Made by a program: the position numbers and the translations under genes. A model generated the notes under the pieces. That model was not told where the DNA came from. It worked only from the letters and a program-made list of their open reading frames with translations, and searched no databases. 64,000 nt of DNA, taken from Combretum micranthum (lineage: Eukaryota > Streptophyta > Magnoliopsida > Myrtales > Combretaceae). Shown here piece by piece: positions 48,806-60,825 of this stretch (position 1 is the first letter of the stretch; every line of letters begins with the position of its first letter). The DNA lies in contig JAMXBD010000430.1 in assembly GCA_024138025.1 (NCBI GenBank), positions 124,001 to 188,000 of the forward strand, read 5' to 3'.

Positions 48806-51631
48806 ATGGCGTTTCCGCGTTATGCTACTGTTTTTTTGTTCCTGGTTGTTGCTGTATCACATGTTGCCCATTTCACCAGTAAGTTTTGTTTTAAATCTCA
48901 TATTTCGATTTGTTTCAAGTACTTTCACAAGATCCTGATGATTATAGCACTTTTTTTCAGAATTAATGTTGCTGGTGTTTCTTATCTTTCTTTCTTTTCT
49001 TATTCTCTAGGTTGGAACTCGTTTAGCCCCGTGCCATAAGATAATGAAAATGCATGCTAATTTTTGTCACAGTACACATCATCCTTTGAATGTTTGTTGT
49101 TTACCAATAAGAATACATGTGTATTCCTTTTATTGGTATTTGTTTAATAGATGTTACTTTCATTTTGATATCGATGTAAATTCAAAATGAGTCAGTAATA
49201 ACTAAACCCCAACCACTGAATCTTGAGTTTGACTTGGAAATATGAGGATTGCTGAATAATTAAACCCCAACTACTGAATCTTGAGTCAGTAATAACCAAT
49301 CAAGTTTGACGTTTTCCCTTTAGTTTTGAATCATCAGGAAAGTTCATGGGAAGTTAACTTAGGAATCGAATGATTTCTAGCATGCATGCTGGAAATATAG
49401 CTTCCAATTCCTCTTTTTATCATGTCTAGGAAAATTTCAAACGAGTTCTGATTCAATAAATTACCAGATTTGACATTTTTCCCGTTAAAATTTTGAATCA
49501 TCAGGAAAGTTCATCAGAAGTTAACTTAGGAATCTTATGATTTCTATCATGAATGCTGAAATTAGCTTCCAAATCCTCTTTTTATCATGTCTAGGAAATT
49601 TTCAATCGAATTCTGAGTTAATTAATGGTTACTAAACTTTAGATTCCGAGCCGTTCATTGGTGTAAATTATGGCCAAGTGGCCGATAATTTACCGCCACC
49701 TTCAGCTACCGCAAAGCTTCTTCAGTCAACTGCAATCGAAAAGGTACGATTGTATGGATCTGATCCGGCCATCATCAAAGGCCTCGCGAACACCGGCATC
49801 GGTATCGTAATTGGTACTGCGAATGGGGACATACCTGCTCTAGCAGGCGACATAAATTTCGCAAAGAATTGGGTGAATACCAATGTAGTTCCCTTCTATC
49901 CAGCTAGCAACATCATCCTTATTAATGTTGGCAATGAGGTGCTTACCTTTGGCGACCAAACCCTCAAGACGCAGTTGTTGCCGGCAATGCAGAATGTGCA
50001 GAATGCTCTGAATGAACTCTCTTTAGGAGGGAAGATTAAGGTATCTACGGTGCATACCATGGCAGTGTTGAAGTCATCCGAGCCACCATCCGCCGGTCGT
50101 TTTGATCCTAGCATGGGAGATTTATTGAAGGGGATTTTGGAGTTCAATAATGCCACGGGCTCGCCTTTTGCAATCAATCCATATCCATATTTTGCTTATA
50201 GAGGTGATCCTAACAGGGCAGAAGCGTTGGCTTTTTGCTTGTTTCAGCCAAATTCTGGAAGATATGATCCAAGAACCAAGATCAATTACAAAAACATGTT
50301 TGACGCTCAGGTGTGTTCTTCAATTCAAAAATTGTAAATTTGACAGTAAGCTGGCATATGGCTATGGAAATAATTGAGTTTCTAACCTGAAATTAGATGT
50401 GAGCTGAATTTCATCTTTATTCTGTCCATATCTTTATTCGGTCCATGGCTAGCATTGCCTACCGGAGAAATTATGAATTTAATAAAGATCCGCTTATTCA
50501 AGATTCAATGGCTATTTCAGGCTGCAATATTTCCACCTAATAACTTGATTATCATCAGTTAGACTTGTCTTGGATTCTTTTGAAAATTATTGCTGTTTTC
50601 TCTATCATGATTCACAATAAACTTGAGATTTATGCAAAATGAGAACAGGGAAAATTGGAACAAGAGCTGAAGGTAAGTATTTTGGCACTGGATATAATGT
50701 GATAATAATTACTTGCAGGTGGATGCAGTTCGTTCTGCCTTGAATTTTTTTGGCTTTAGGCATGTGGAGATCGTTGTTGCTGAGACCGGCTGGCCATACA
50801 AAGGAGATGCCAATGAGGTCGGTGCAAGTGTTGAGAATGCCAGGGCTTATGTTGCCAACTTGATTGCACATCTCCGATCGAGGGTTGGGACACCATTGAT
50901 GCCGAGGAGACATATAGAAACATATATTTTTGAGCTGTACGATGAGGACTTGAAGCCAGGACTTGGTAGTGAAAAATTCTTCGGTCTTTACAAGACCGAT
51001 CTTACCATGAACTTCGATGCTGGACTTTCCAAAACTAGCCTGGTAAGGCTGATCTGACACCGCTAAGAATTGCAATTTCAACACGTGATAGGATTTTCTC
51101 TGTTTTCTAGATTTTATTTTCTTCACTGATACTGTGTATATATGGTTGTCTCCATTAAAGCCTCCCAGTGCCCCAAAGACTCCGGTAACTCCTTCACCAA
51201 TGCCAAAGAAAGCGGTTTGGTGCATGCCTAAGGCCGGTGTATCAGATGCCCAGTTGCAGGCAAACTTGGATTGGGCTTGTGGACAAGGGATTGATTGTAG
51301 CCCAATCCAACCAGGCGGGGCTTGTTTTGAGCCGAACACGGTAGCAGGACATGCTGCTTTTGCCATGAATCTCTTTTACCAGAAATCCGGCCGCGATCCA
51401 TACAATTGTGATTTCTCACAAACCGCCACACTTTCGTTGGAAAATCCAAGTAAGTTCAACATCCAAACAGTGTGTTTTTCCTTCACGATTAAATGTTAAT
51501 CCGTATGTTAATTGCCAAACTTGAAAGAAGTCCCAGCAATGTCGTGTTGCTACCTCTTGACACTTTACTTACATGGTGCATTTTCCCACTGTGAAGGTTA
51601 CAATGGCTGCATCTATCCTGGAAGTACCTGA
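48806..51631 (+). CDS. Secreted glucan endo-1,3-beta-glucosidase, GH17 with X8 (CBM43) domain
   Basis: The enzyme hydrolyses internal beta-1,3 bonds in callose and related wall glucans, outside the cell. Five exons (48806-48878, 49643-50310, 50719-51042, 51161-51449 and 51597-51631) give an unbroken 462-residue frame with GT-AG borders and matching phases. Residues 1-24 are a hydrophobic signal peptide; the first intron falls at its end, as is common in plant GH17 genes. The catalytic domain runs from FIGVNYGQ at about 29 to about 350. The acid/base glutamate is Glu123 (VGNEVL) and the nucleophile Glu269 (VAETGWP). A short proline-rich linker (PPSAPKTPVTPSP) leads to the X8 domain at about 374-455, with WC, WAC, DC, GAC, NC and GC cysteines that would form disulfides. 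There is no hydrophobic GPI tail, so a soluble wall protein is likely. It most resembles the Arabidopsis glucan endo-1,3-beta-glucosidase 7 type. Confidence 0.93.
49304..49625. repeat. Tandem duplication of about 167 bp in glucanase intron 1
   Basis: The phrase ATCATCAGGAAAGTTCAT occurs near 49330 and again near 49497, and similarity holds to TTTTTATCATGTCTAGGAAA in both units. A shorter duplicated phrase (AACCCCAACNACTGAATCTT) lies just upstream at about 49206 and 49264. Confidence 0.8.
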
Positions 51632-52399
51632 ATAGCAGAAGATACCCATCGAGCGAATTAAATTTGTTGGTGTTCATAGTTTTAGTATATATCAATTTCC
51701 TATCAATTAGGCCAACATGAATGTCATGTGAATCCAGAATGAATGTAAGTAAAGGGAGATCTCATCAGTAATTTGTGGGGGGTGTATTGAGAAATGTTGA
51801 AATGCTGTACTCGATTGATGACTGTTTGCAACTCTTCAGTAACTTTGTGGTATTTCTGTCTAACTTTAGTTATCATCTTCAGGAACTTTGTGGTATTTTC
51901 ATCCAAATTTATTATCTTGGTCATCTTCTGGACTATATATGATAGATGCAACCTATTACATCGTGAATACAAGAACGCTAAAATCACTTTATTTGGAATT
52001 GCTAATGTTAAAATGATTGTATTTAATTCATGCATTATCATTATATCCATCTTACTATAAATAGTTATGCAAGTATTTCATTCTTAACAAATATTATCAT
52101 AAATTATATCAATTTGATATATTTATCCTCTTTATTACAATGGGTCTACTTGGTTAGCTTTTTCTAGGAAGTTTTTTTTTTTCAAATTTTTTTTCTAACA
52201 AATTCCTTATAAAGAAATAGAAACAAATAAAAAAAAGTAATTTTTATAAAAATAAAAAAAATTAAATATAGATAAAATATAAATTTAAATTAAACATATT
52301 TACACATATTGTTTCGATATAGATTCAAATTATCTAAACAGACCAAATAATAGCTATGTATTTTTATCCAAATAGACTAAATAATAATGGCAATTATTA
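51632..52399. other. 3' flank of the glucanase gene
   Basis: The 3' untranslated sequence probably lies here, followed by AT-rich spacer. No other gene was seen. The phrase AACTTTGTGGTATTT occurs twice, near 51841 and 51883. Confidence 0.4.
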
Positions 52400-53113
52400 T
52401 CTAAATTTTTTTAAGAGTTATTATCGTCATTAATGATTATAAAAGTAAAAGTAATCAATGTTTCATGAATTGAGTTGAATGAGTAATCCCAAAGGGAAAA
52501 AAAATGAAGAAAATTAATAAAAAAAATCTAAATGCTAGTAACTGTCTAAATATTAATATATTATGAACACTCTCTTTAGTCCTATTTATTTCTGTATTTT
52601 TTCAATCATTAGAAACAGCATGCTTTAAATGAAGTTGAAGTTGCTTATACCATTTAATGTAATTAATCTAATCATAAAATAATAAGATAATATTACGAAA
52701 TCATTATCACTTCTTTTAATACTAATCATAGTTTTCCAATGAAGATAACAAGGAAGGAAACAACTCTAAAAAGTATCAAAATTTCTTTTCTTTTGTATCC
52801 TGCACTGGAAACAGGAATTTGATCATTACATACTTGCCAAGAAGACATCAAATCAATCTTCTATTCTGAAGGAGTGAGCTGGCAATGAACATAGAAAAAG
52901 AAAATAGAGTAGGGATTAGGGAAGTTGCCAGATGAACCTTGTTAAATTGCTAAATGGAGTGGGATATATTCCGTTGAGTGGCGCTTTCTTTTCGCTAATT
53001 TCACTAAAACGACCCCGTTTTATTAACATACAGTGCAACATTTAAATATCTAGGATTTGTGTGTATATATAAATTTTAATAATATCGAAGTAGCTAGAGT
53101 TTGATGTCTTATA

Positions 53114-53618
53114 TAGGCTTCTCCTAGGGTAGGGTCCGAATTAGGATCCAACCCAGACCGTTACCGGCGGTTTGGGAGGAAGAACCGCCACAGCGGAGTG
53201 ATTCTGAACCGACGGCTAGACCTGTCGGGATGGAGGTTCCTTTTCAATTCATTGAGTGGGACACGTCAGAACTAACGAGTTTGAACTGTTTCACAAAATA
53301 AAACTAGCAAATGTATACATATTTTTTTTAGTGACTAATTAAGTAATTTTTTTTTAAAAAATAGGTGTAATATATTAAACTTTTTTTTAAACACATTATA
53401 TTTGCATTGGGTAACTAAAATATTAAAGTGGGGTTTTTTTTCTTTATGAAAAAAATTCATACCGGTTCGAAACCGTGGGACTCGCCCAGTGAAATGGCGG
53501 GTCCATGGTTCGTACCCGCCCCTATTTTAGGTAGGGCGGTTTAAGTCCATAAAAAGTGGAATCGGACCTGGCGGTTCGAGTCGCGGTTTGGATCTGAACC
53601 GAAAATGTGAGATGTCTA
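53114..53618. mobile_element. Non-autonomous hAT element, 505 bp, 8-bp target duplication
   Basis: GTCTTATA flanks it on both sides (53106-53113 and 53619-53626). The ends are TAGGCTTCTC and, read inward, TAGACATCTC. The other duplication copy has the uninterrupted site (GTTTTATA near 56073), confirming the ends. The outer parts are GC-rich with CGGTTC/GAACCG phrases; the centre is AT-rich and non-coding. Confidence 0.9.
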
Positions 53619-54247
53619 GTCTTATATTTTACCATTTTGTAGGTACCAGATAATGTGGGTGTTAACCCATTGAAATGGGGATCAATTTCAAAGCTGGAAG
53701 ATTTATTTTGCCTATGGAATTGTGCAAAATTTTTCAATGTCGCATAAGTTATAGATGATGCTTACTTAATCTTGCATGAATTTATTGAAAAAAATGTTAT
53801 TATAATTATTTGTTGGTCGGAATTTTGTTATTATTTGAAGACAAGTTGTTATTTGTTTTATGGTATTTTTAAGGAGATCTTATTTTAGTTGGGTTTATTA
53901 ATCATATTATAATCAAACAAAATTCAAACCAGTTTATTGGTTTGTTATTGATTAATGTGTTGAAATTCTTTTTATTTTTTTAATTCATATAATTCCAAAA
54001 GCATAAAAAATTTCTAATTCCAATTTCTTTTGAAATTTAAAAGCTACGGAAAATCATTCCTGTCAAGTGATTGAAGATTGTGACATTTATTAAAACGTAT
54101 GAGTTTAATGAAAAGTGCACCACAATATATTAGGAAAGTGCAATCTAACATATTAGCAAAAGCATATCTTCTCACCATAACAGTTTCTAAGATTGGATAA
54201 GATACTGGATACATACGTTGATTGCTTCCCTGAAGCAAGGGTAGCCT

Positions 54248-54669
54248 AGGGGTGCAAATGAACAAATTGGTTCATAAACTACTCGAGTTCAACTTAATGT
54301 TTATTTGAGTTTAATTCGAAAATAGTTAAATCGAACTCGAATTCGAACTATTCGAATAGTTTATCGAATCGAACTCGAACTTTATAAATTTGGCTCAATT
54401 AATTTGCAAGCCTAATCGAACATAAATGTTAATTGAATTTGAATAAATTTCAGATATTAATATTATTTTAATTAGAATTAAATATATATTTTAATAAATC
54501 GAGTCTAAACGAACTTAATCAAGTCGAACTCAAAATTATATAATTTGTTTTAATCAAACTCAAACTTAAAATATTAACTCGAATCGAATTTAAACTATGA
54601 TATTTCGAATCGAACTCGAATTCAAACTCAATACTATACCATCTTCATTCAATTCAATTGCAGTCCTTG
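54248..54669. mobile_element. hAT-like MITE, 422 bp, confirmed by an empty site
   Basis: It is flanked by GGTAGCCT (54240-54247) and GTTAGCCT (54670-54677). The paralogous site near 57730 reads GCTAGCCTAATCAAGCC with no insert. The ends are AGGGGTGCAAATGA and ...TTGCAGTCCTTG, related as inverted repeats, and the interior is dense in TCGAACTCGA phrases. A relative at 38846-39909 carries the solo LTR. Confidence 0.85.
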
Positions 54670-55072
54670 GTTAGCCTAATAAAGCCAAAGTTTTTTAGAA
54701 GATGCCATTGGGTCTTTGGGCAACGGTTTCTTAAGGAATGATCGAACGATTGTCAATCGAGTTAACTCAATCTAGTTTTACAGAATTGGTGCAAAGTCAA
54801 TAAGAGCTTGAACACAGCCCAAAGAATTTAGCCCATAATCTAAACAGATCGGTCCACGCCTAGAGTGTCCATCTCCAAAATAGTCTTTCAACATTATTAG
54901 ATGAATTTAATTAAATAATATAAACAAATAATTGTTGAAAACATAAGAAATTAAAAAGAAAAAAGAGAAATTAAATGTACAAGAAAAAAAATGCTCTTGA
55001 TTTTTTATTCATTTTTGGATTTCCGATATTCATCATAGCATGATGTTTAAAATCTTCTTCTTTTCCTCTTTA

Positions 55073-55344
55073 AGGATGTAACCGGGTTGACTCTTATAGG
55101 GTTTCTGACCCACCCCACCAATTGAAAACCCAATAGGATTATAGGATCGGGTTTGGATATATAGTAAAAACCCTATAAGTTATAGGGTCGGGTTTTGATC
55201 ATATAATAAACCCAATGGATACCCGATAATTCGGTATCATAATTAACAAATAAATAAATAAATCAAAACATTACTAAAGAAGAAAAGAGAAAAAAGAAGA
55301 CATGAAGGAGCTATTATCTTTTTTATCTCCTAAGGATGTTTTTT
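55073..55344. other. Spacer between the duplication copies
   Basis: It holds repeated phrases such as TATAGGGTCGGGTTTTGA, in both orientations, near 55095-55215, and the word AAGGATGT at both edges (about 55072 and 55333). It may be another small insertion, but its ends were not settled. Confidence 0.35.
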
Positions 55345-56230
55345 CTAAATTTATTAGTTGTTATCATTTCTAATTATTATAAAAGTAAAAGTAATCAACG
55401 TTGTATTAATTGAGTTAATGAGTAATCCAAAAGGAAAAAAAAAAGAACTGAAGAAAATTAATGAAAAAAAAATCTAGATGTTAATAGTTATCTAAATATT
55501 AATATATATGAATAGTCTCTTTAGTCCTGTTCATTTCTATTTTTTTTTAATCACTAGAAACAGCATGCTTTAAATGAAGTTGAAGTTGCTTTATACCATT
55601 TAATGTAATTAATCTAATCCTAAAATAATAAAATAATGTTGTGAAATCATTATTGTTTCTTTAATACTAATCATAGTTTTCCAATGAAGATAACAAGGAA
55701 AGGAAACGAATCTATAAAAACATCAAAATTTTCTTTTCTTTTGTATCCTATACTGGAAACAAGAATTTGATCATTACATACTTGCTAATGAAGATATCAA
55801 ATCAAACTTCTATTCTGAGGGAGTAATCATCTGGCAATGATCATAGAAAAAGAAAATAGATTAGGGGTTAGGGAAATCGCCGAATGAACCTTGTTACATT
55901 GCTAATGGAGTGGGATATATTCCGTTGAGTGGCGCGTTCTTTTCGCTAATTTCACTAAAACGGCCCCGTTTTATTAATATAGTGTGCAACATTTAAATAT
56001 CTAGGATTTGTGTGTGTGTTTGTATGTTTATATATACAAATTTTAATAATATTGAAGCAGCTAGGGTTTGATGTTTTATATTGTACCATTTTGTAGGCAC
56101 CCAATAATGTGGGTGTTAACCCATTAATTTTCTCAGCGGGGATCAATTTCCAAAGCTGGAAGATTTATTTTGCCTAACGAATTGTAGAAAATTTATCAAT
56201 GTCACATGAGTTATAGATGATGTTTACTAA

Positions 56231-56531
56231 CAGCTCGTTCATTTTACTGTAATTATAATTCTATTGCAGTCTTATTTTTTATGAATAGTTATTACTCCGT
56301 TTAGTTCATCAAATAGCGATTCCACAATGAATCTCTATTACACAAAACATTGAATAGTCATTCTTTATTCAAATCTATGAATACCAATTTAATAGTGGAA
56401 CTATCTTTTTTTCAAAATACCACCATTTAAATAAAAAAATAATAAAGAAAAATCTTATTATGGCTCTATTCCATTCCTCCGTAATAGGAATTTCATTACG
56501 GCCTTATTCATTCGGCGAAGTAAACAAACTG
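56231..56531 (-). mobile_element. PIF/Harbinger-type MITE, 301 bp, confirmed by an empty site
   Basis: TAA lies on both sides (56228-56230 and 56532-56534). The ends are CAGCTCGTTCA and, read inward, CAGTTTGTTTA. Copy 1 of the duplication has the unfilled sequence (TTACTTAATCTTG near 53763). It is the reverse-orientation relative of 20705-21006. Confidence 0.85.
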
Positions 56532-56862
56532 TAAATCTTGAATGAATTTGTTGAATTTTATCATTATAATTATTTTTCGATTGAAATTTTGTTATTATTT
56601 GAATTTTGAAGACAAGTTGTCATTTGTTATATGGTATTTTTAAGGAGATCTTGTTTTAGTTGGGTTTATTAATCATATTATAATCAAACATAATTCAAAC
56701 TGAAATTCTTTTTATTTTTTAATTCGTATAATTCCAAAAGCACAAAAATATTCTAATTTCAATTTCTTTTGAAAATTAAAAGCTCTGCGCGTTAACCTAG
56801 ATACGGAAAATATTTCAGTCAAGTGCTGGAGATTGTGATATTTATTAAAACATATGGGCTGA

Positions 56863-57608
56863 ATTGTAAATAAGACAAAAAAAAAAAAAAAAAAAAGCCA
56901 CTAACCAATATTTTTTAGTGTGTAATGATTGCTCATACGGGTGTAAGACCGAAATGGTCCTTTCAAAGCTCATTAAATTAAAAAAAAAATGTGGTTTGGT
57001 AGTTTTGCAAATAAGTAGCCTTTTTTTTTTTTTTTTTGAGCTTTTAACAACTATATAAACTCAACTTCTTCCCTTTGTATTGATGATAAACAAGGAAGAT
57101 ATGGCAATTGTTATTTTCCATAATATTACTTATTCGCCTTATGATTTTATTGGTAAAGACTTCGGCTGGCAAGACTTTTAAAAGATGATTCTAAGCATAG
57201 TTTAAAATCATAAATTAAATATATTAGTTAACGAACTTATAATTTTATGTGTTTTTCTTATTAAAATTGATGCAAAATTATTTAAATGTAGGCTTTAGAT
57301 ACAAATATAAATTTATGTATACGATTCTACACGTCATTATTTTATTGATTTTGCATGATTTTACAACAATTCTATACATTTTAATAAATAGCAAAAACCA
57401 TGATTTTTTGCCTTGCTATAAGACAAGATGATGATTAGTAGAACAACAAAGGACTGTTCCGTAAGGTTATGGTAATGCTAAAATCAATTAAGAGACGAGC
57501 TTGGTAGAGCGGTAACAAGTGTATAAAGTATGGAGATGATTTATTAGGATCCAAGGACCTATTCATAAGAAGAAAATCGTTGTAGATTTGGTAAGCAAAT
57601 AACCATAA
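56863..57608. other. Copy-2-specific segment of about 746 bp
   Basis: It is absent from copy 1, where sequences like its two edges adjoin directly near 54095-54115. It includes A- and T-runs (56877-56897, 57019-57037) and no recognised gene. No clear target duplication was seen, so an insertion here and a deletion in copy 1 are both possible. Confidence 0.55.
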
Positions 57609-58140
57609 TGAATAGTATACCATATATTAGGAAAGTGCAATCTAATATATAAGCAAAAGCATATTTTCTCACCATAACAGTTTCTAAGATTTGGATAGGA
57701 TACTGGACACGTACGTTGGTTGCTCTCCCCATGCAAGGCTAGCCTAATCAAGCCAAAGCTTTTCAGAAGACGTCCTTGGGTCTTTGGGCGGCAGTTTCAT
57801 AAGGAATGATTGAGCAATTGTCGATCGGTTAACTTGATCTAGTTTTACACAATCGGCACAAAGTCTATGAGAGCTTGAACACGGCCCAAACCCTAAAGAA
57901 TTTAACCCACAACTTAAACGGATCAGTTCCGGTCCAGAGTGTCGATATCCAAAATTGTCTTTAACATTATTAGATGAATTTAATTAAATAATACAAACAA
58001 ATAATTGTTAAAAACACAAGAAATTAAAAAGAAAAAAGAGAAATTAAATGTAAAGAAAAAAAAAATGCTCTTGATTTTTATTCATTTTTGGATTTCCGAT
58101 ATTCATCATAGCACGATGTTTAAAATCTTCTTCTTTCCCC

Positions 58141-58566
58141 TTTTGATAGTGTTTGGAGAATATTTAAATCCATATCATCAACATATTCACCAATCGTGAC
58201 CCTATGGCCTTTGTCCTTTACTTTAGCCCTCCTCAATATTTGGTGGAATCGAAATAATGTATTACATGGTAAAACGTAGTTAGGATCTCAATTACATTAG
58301 CGAATACAATACCAACCTTTTGAATACTGGGTTTACATTAGAAAATTCAAGAAAAATTAAATGCCAACCGCCTTAAGGATGCTGAAGCCACAAGGCTTCA
58401 ACTTGGCCATATCTTCCTTCACTCTAATGCATCAATAAGAGAATAAAACGCCACAATAGGAGGGGCGTTCAATGAGAAAGGGATGTAGATTATGGGTTAT
58501 GTTAAGTGTGTAGGCAATTAAGATGTTCAAAGCATGTAACTTTGGGTCTATTTTGGGCTTTACACT
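58141..58566. other. Spacer, no gene seen
   Basis: Nothing beyond AT-rich sequence could be supported. Confidence 0.4.
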
Positions 58567-58876
58567 TAGGACTATAAATAAGTCGAGCTGGATTTTTAAC
58601 AAGTATGAAAAGTATAGGCTGCAACTCGAGCTCAAACTTGTTAAACTAAACCAACTTGAACTCGTTTGAATAAATAATTATATATTAATGTATAAAATAA
58701 ATTGATATTATATAAAATGTTCACGAGCCTACTTAAGAGTCAAGCTTTCAAACTTGAATAAAAGCTCAAACTCGATTTGTTTTATTAAATGAGCTTTATT
58801 TTAGGTCGAGCCTAGACGAGTCTAAATAATTAGAGTTAAAGTAGCTTAGTGATAGCTTGACTAATCTATAGCTCTA
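58567..58876. mobile_element. hAT-like MITE, 310 bp
   Basis: The ends are TAGGACTATAAATAAGTCGA and, read inward, TAGAGCTATAGATTAGTCAA. The flanks TTTACACT (58559-58566) and TTTATACT (58877-58884) match at seven of eight bases, as an aged 8-bp target duplication would. It is a shorter relative of 42365-42889. Confidence 0.75.
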
Positions 58877-60600
58877 TTTATACTGTTGTAATAAGCTAAA
58901 AATTTCATACCCTACATGTTTATATGGATTGTTATATTATAATAAACATGATAAAAGATGAGAATAATATGAGAAATAAATTCTACCAGATTGTCTAATA
59001 TTGTAGGATAAGGGTGTCCTACGTTAATGAAGTTCAACTTCCTTTTATATTATACCTAACTATAAAAAAAAAAAAAATTGCAATATTAAGGAAGAAATAA
59101 AGAGTGGCTATCTTTTGTTCCCATGTAATTACACTTTTGTTGAATGATGTTGTTAGTTACTGAACTTATTTGAATACCAGTAATGTATGTATTGCTGATC
59201 TACAAGCACTTGTTTGTAATGGCCTAATAGAGATTCAACCCCTCGCTCTTCAACTATTATAAATAATATTAGTACTTAAAAAAGAAAGAATATATATATA
59301 TATATATATATTCATCATTTTAACTTTTAAGTAGTTGTTTGTAAAAATAGATAAAAATAACTAATCCTCCAAAATTAAAGTTTTTTTTTTTTTTGCCAAA
59401 CTCCAAAATTGAACTTGAATAATGGAAATTCAACAAAACTAGTGAAAGTTGTTGGTTTACCATTCTACTAGAAAATTATTTTCACAAATAAAACTACATA
59501 AAAATAACTATCAAAATACTAATCTAAAATAGCATATATAAGATGTGATTTAACTTTTCTATGAATGATCTCACTTGCGATTTATAATTTCTACGACAAT
59601 GAAATTTTCTATTTTTACTAAATGTCATATTAAAAATACAATTTTACTTTTTATTTATAATAAATCGTATTTTTAACATTCAATTGTGCAATGTATAAGA
59701 GTTTAAAATGACCTATTAAATATGCAATTTTTTAAAAAATCAAAATTATGTAATTTGTATTTAAATAATTTTGTTTTATAAATTCCCACAAAACCATGCA
59801 CAAAGATAGCAATAAAACAACTCTTGGAAAGCAGATAGAATATATAGTAATAAGCAATATCATTGCGAGAATGTTAATGTAAATAATTATAAAAAAAAAA
59901 AAGTTCAAGAAACATAAGAACACGTAAGAAACTCCATAATAATATGATTTTGTTAGAGCAACTTTAACAATTGATTTCTTTCTTATATACAGTTGCTTAA
60001 AGGTGTTTAAAGTATCAACAACTTAAGCAACTCTCATTGTTAAACAACTCTATACTTTATTCATAAAATAATTTAAGAAAGTTGCTTAGCATTTTTTTAA
60101 TAATTTATTTAATTATTTTTTTTGCTTTAAGTAAGTTAAAGAACTCACTTTTTGGTTACTTAATTAAGCAAAAGTTACATTGGTTTTTATGTGAAGAATC
60201 TTACTAAATTTGTTTAAAAAAGGTTGTCTGACCTATGCTAAGCAACTCCAATAAAGATAGTCTTAGATAATAAAGCAATATCTTTGTTATCTTATTCTTT
60301 ATCTTCTATTTTAGATGTAGACGCTTTTACACATTGGATTAGAGATAAAGAGGAAAGAGATGATGAAATTCAAGAATCACTTAGGCATTTCCTTCTTCTT
60401 TTTTTCTAATTTTTTTATTCATTTTTATAATTTTCTATATTATTAATAACTTTTTGTTTATATTATTTAATTTAATTCATTTAAATATTAGTCAATTAGA
60501 ATTCTTCACATTTCGCCAACACAAAATGAAGAAAAACGGTGATTTGTTTACAATTTATGAGAAAATATTATATATGTGTATATATAACCGTTTCAGTTAA
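58877..60600. other. AT-rich spacer with a TA microsatellite
   Basis: No gene was seen. A (TA)n run of about ten units lies at 59291-59311. T-rich and A-rich runs occur throughout. Confidence 0.5.
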
Positions 60601-60825
60601 AAGGGGCCCGCACAACCCTAACTAACTTGGAACCCAGGCAGGCAGACAGAGTCACAGAACACAACACACGGCCAATAAGTAATCAAATGAAAGATGTACC
60701 TGAGCAGGAAAATGGACACTGAAAAACCGAATCTAACCTGAAAAATCGAAACCCTAATAAGTTGTAAAGACAAGGAAAAACAGAAAACGAAGGAAAAAAA
60801 GGGGGGGAAAAACAAGGACAGGACA
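60601..60825 (+). promoter_or_regulatory. Upstream and 5' leader region of the COV1-like gene
   Basis: Base composition changes here from AT-rich to mixed, with a GGGGCCCGC box at about 60602-60610 and purine-rich leader sequence (60770-60815) just before the ATG. No clear TATA box was found. Confidence 0.35.

Larger units (their letters stand above)
52400..55072. repeat. Tandem segmental duplication, copy 1
   Basis: It aligns with 55345-58140. After removing the hAT-type insertions at 53114-53618 and 54248-54669 together with their duplicated target bases, about 1.73 kb of shared core remains. The first shared phrase is TTATAAAAGTAAAAGTAATC and the last is GATGTTTAAAATCTTCTTCTT. No gene was recognised in the core. 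Confidence 0.85.
55345..58140. repeat. Tandem segmental duplication, copy 2
   Basis: This is the partner of 52400-55072 in the same orientation. It carries a Harbinger MITE (56231-56531) and about 746 extra bases (about 56863-57608) that copy 1 lacks, leaving a shared core of about 1.75 kb. Confidence 0.85.
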
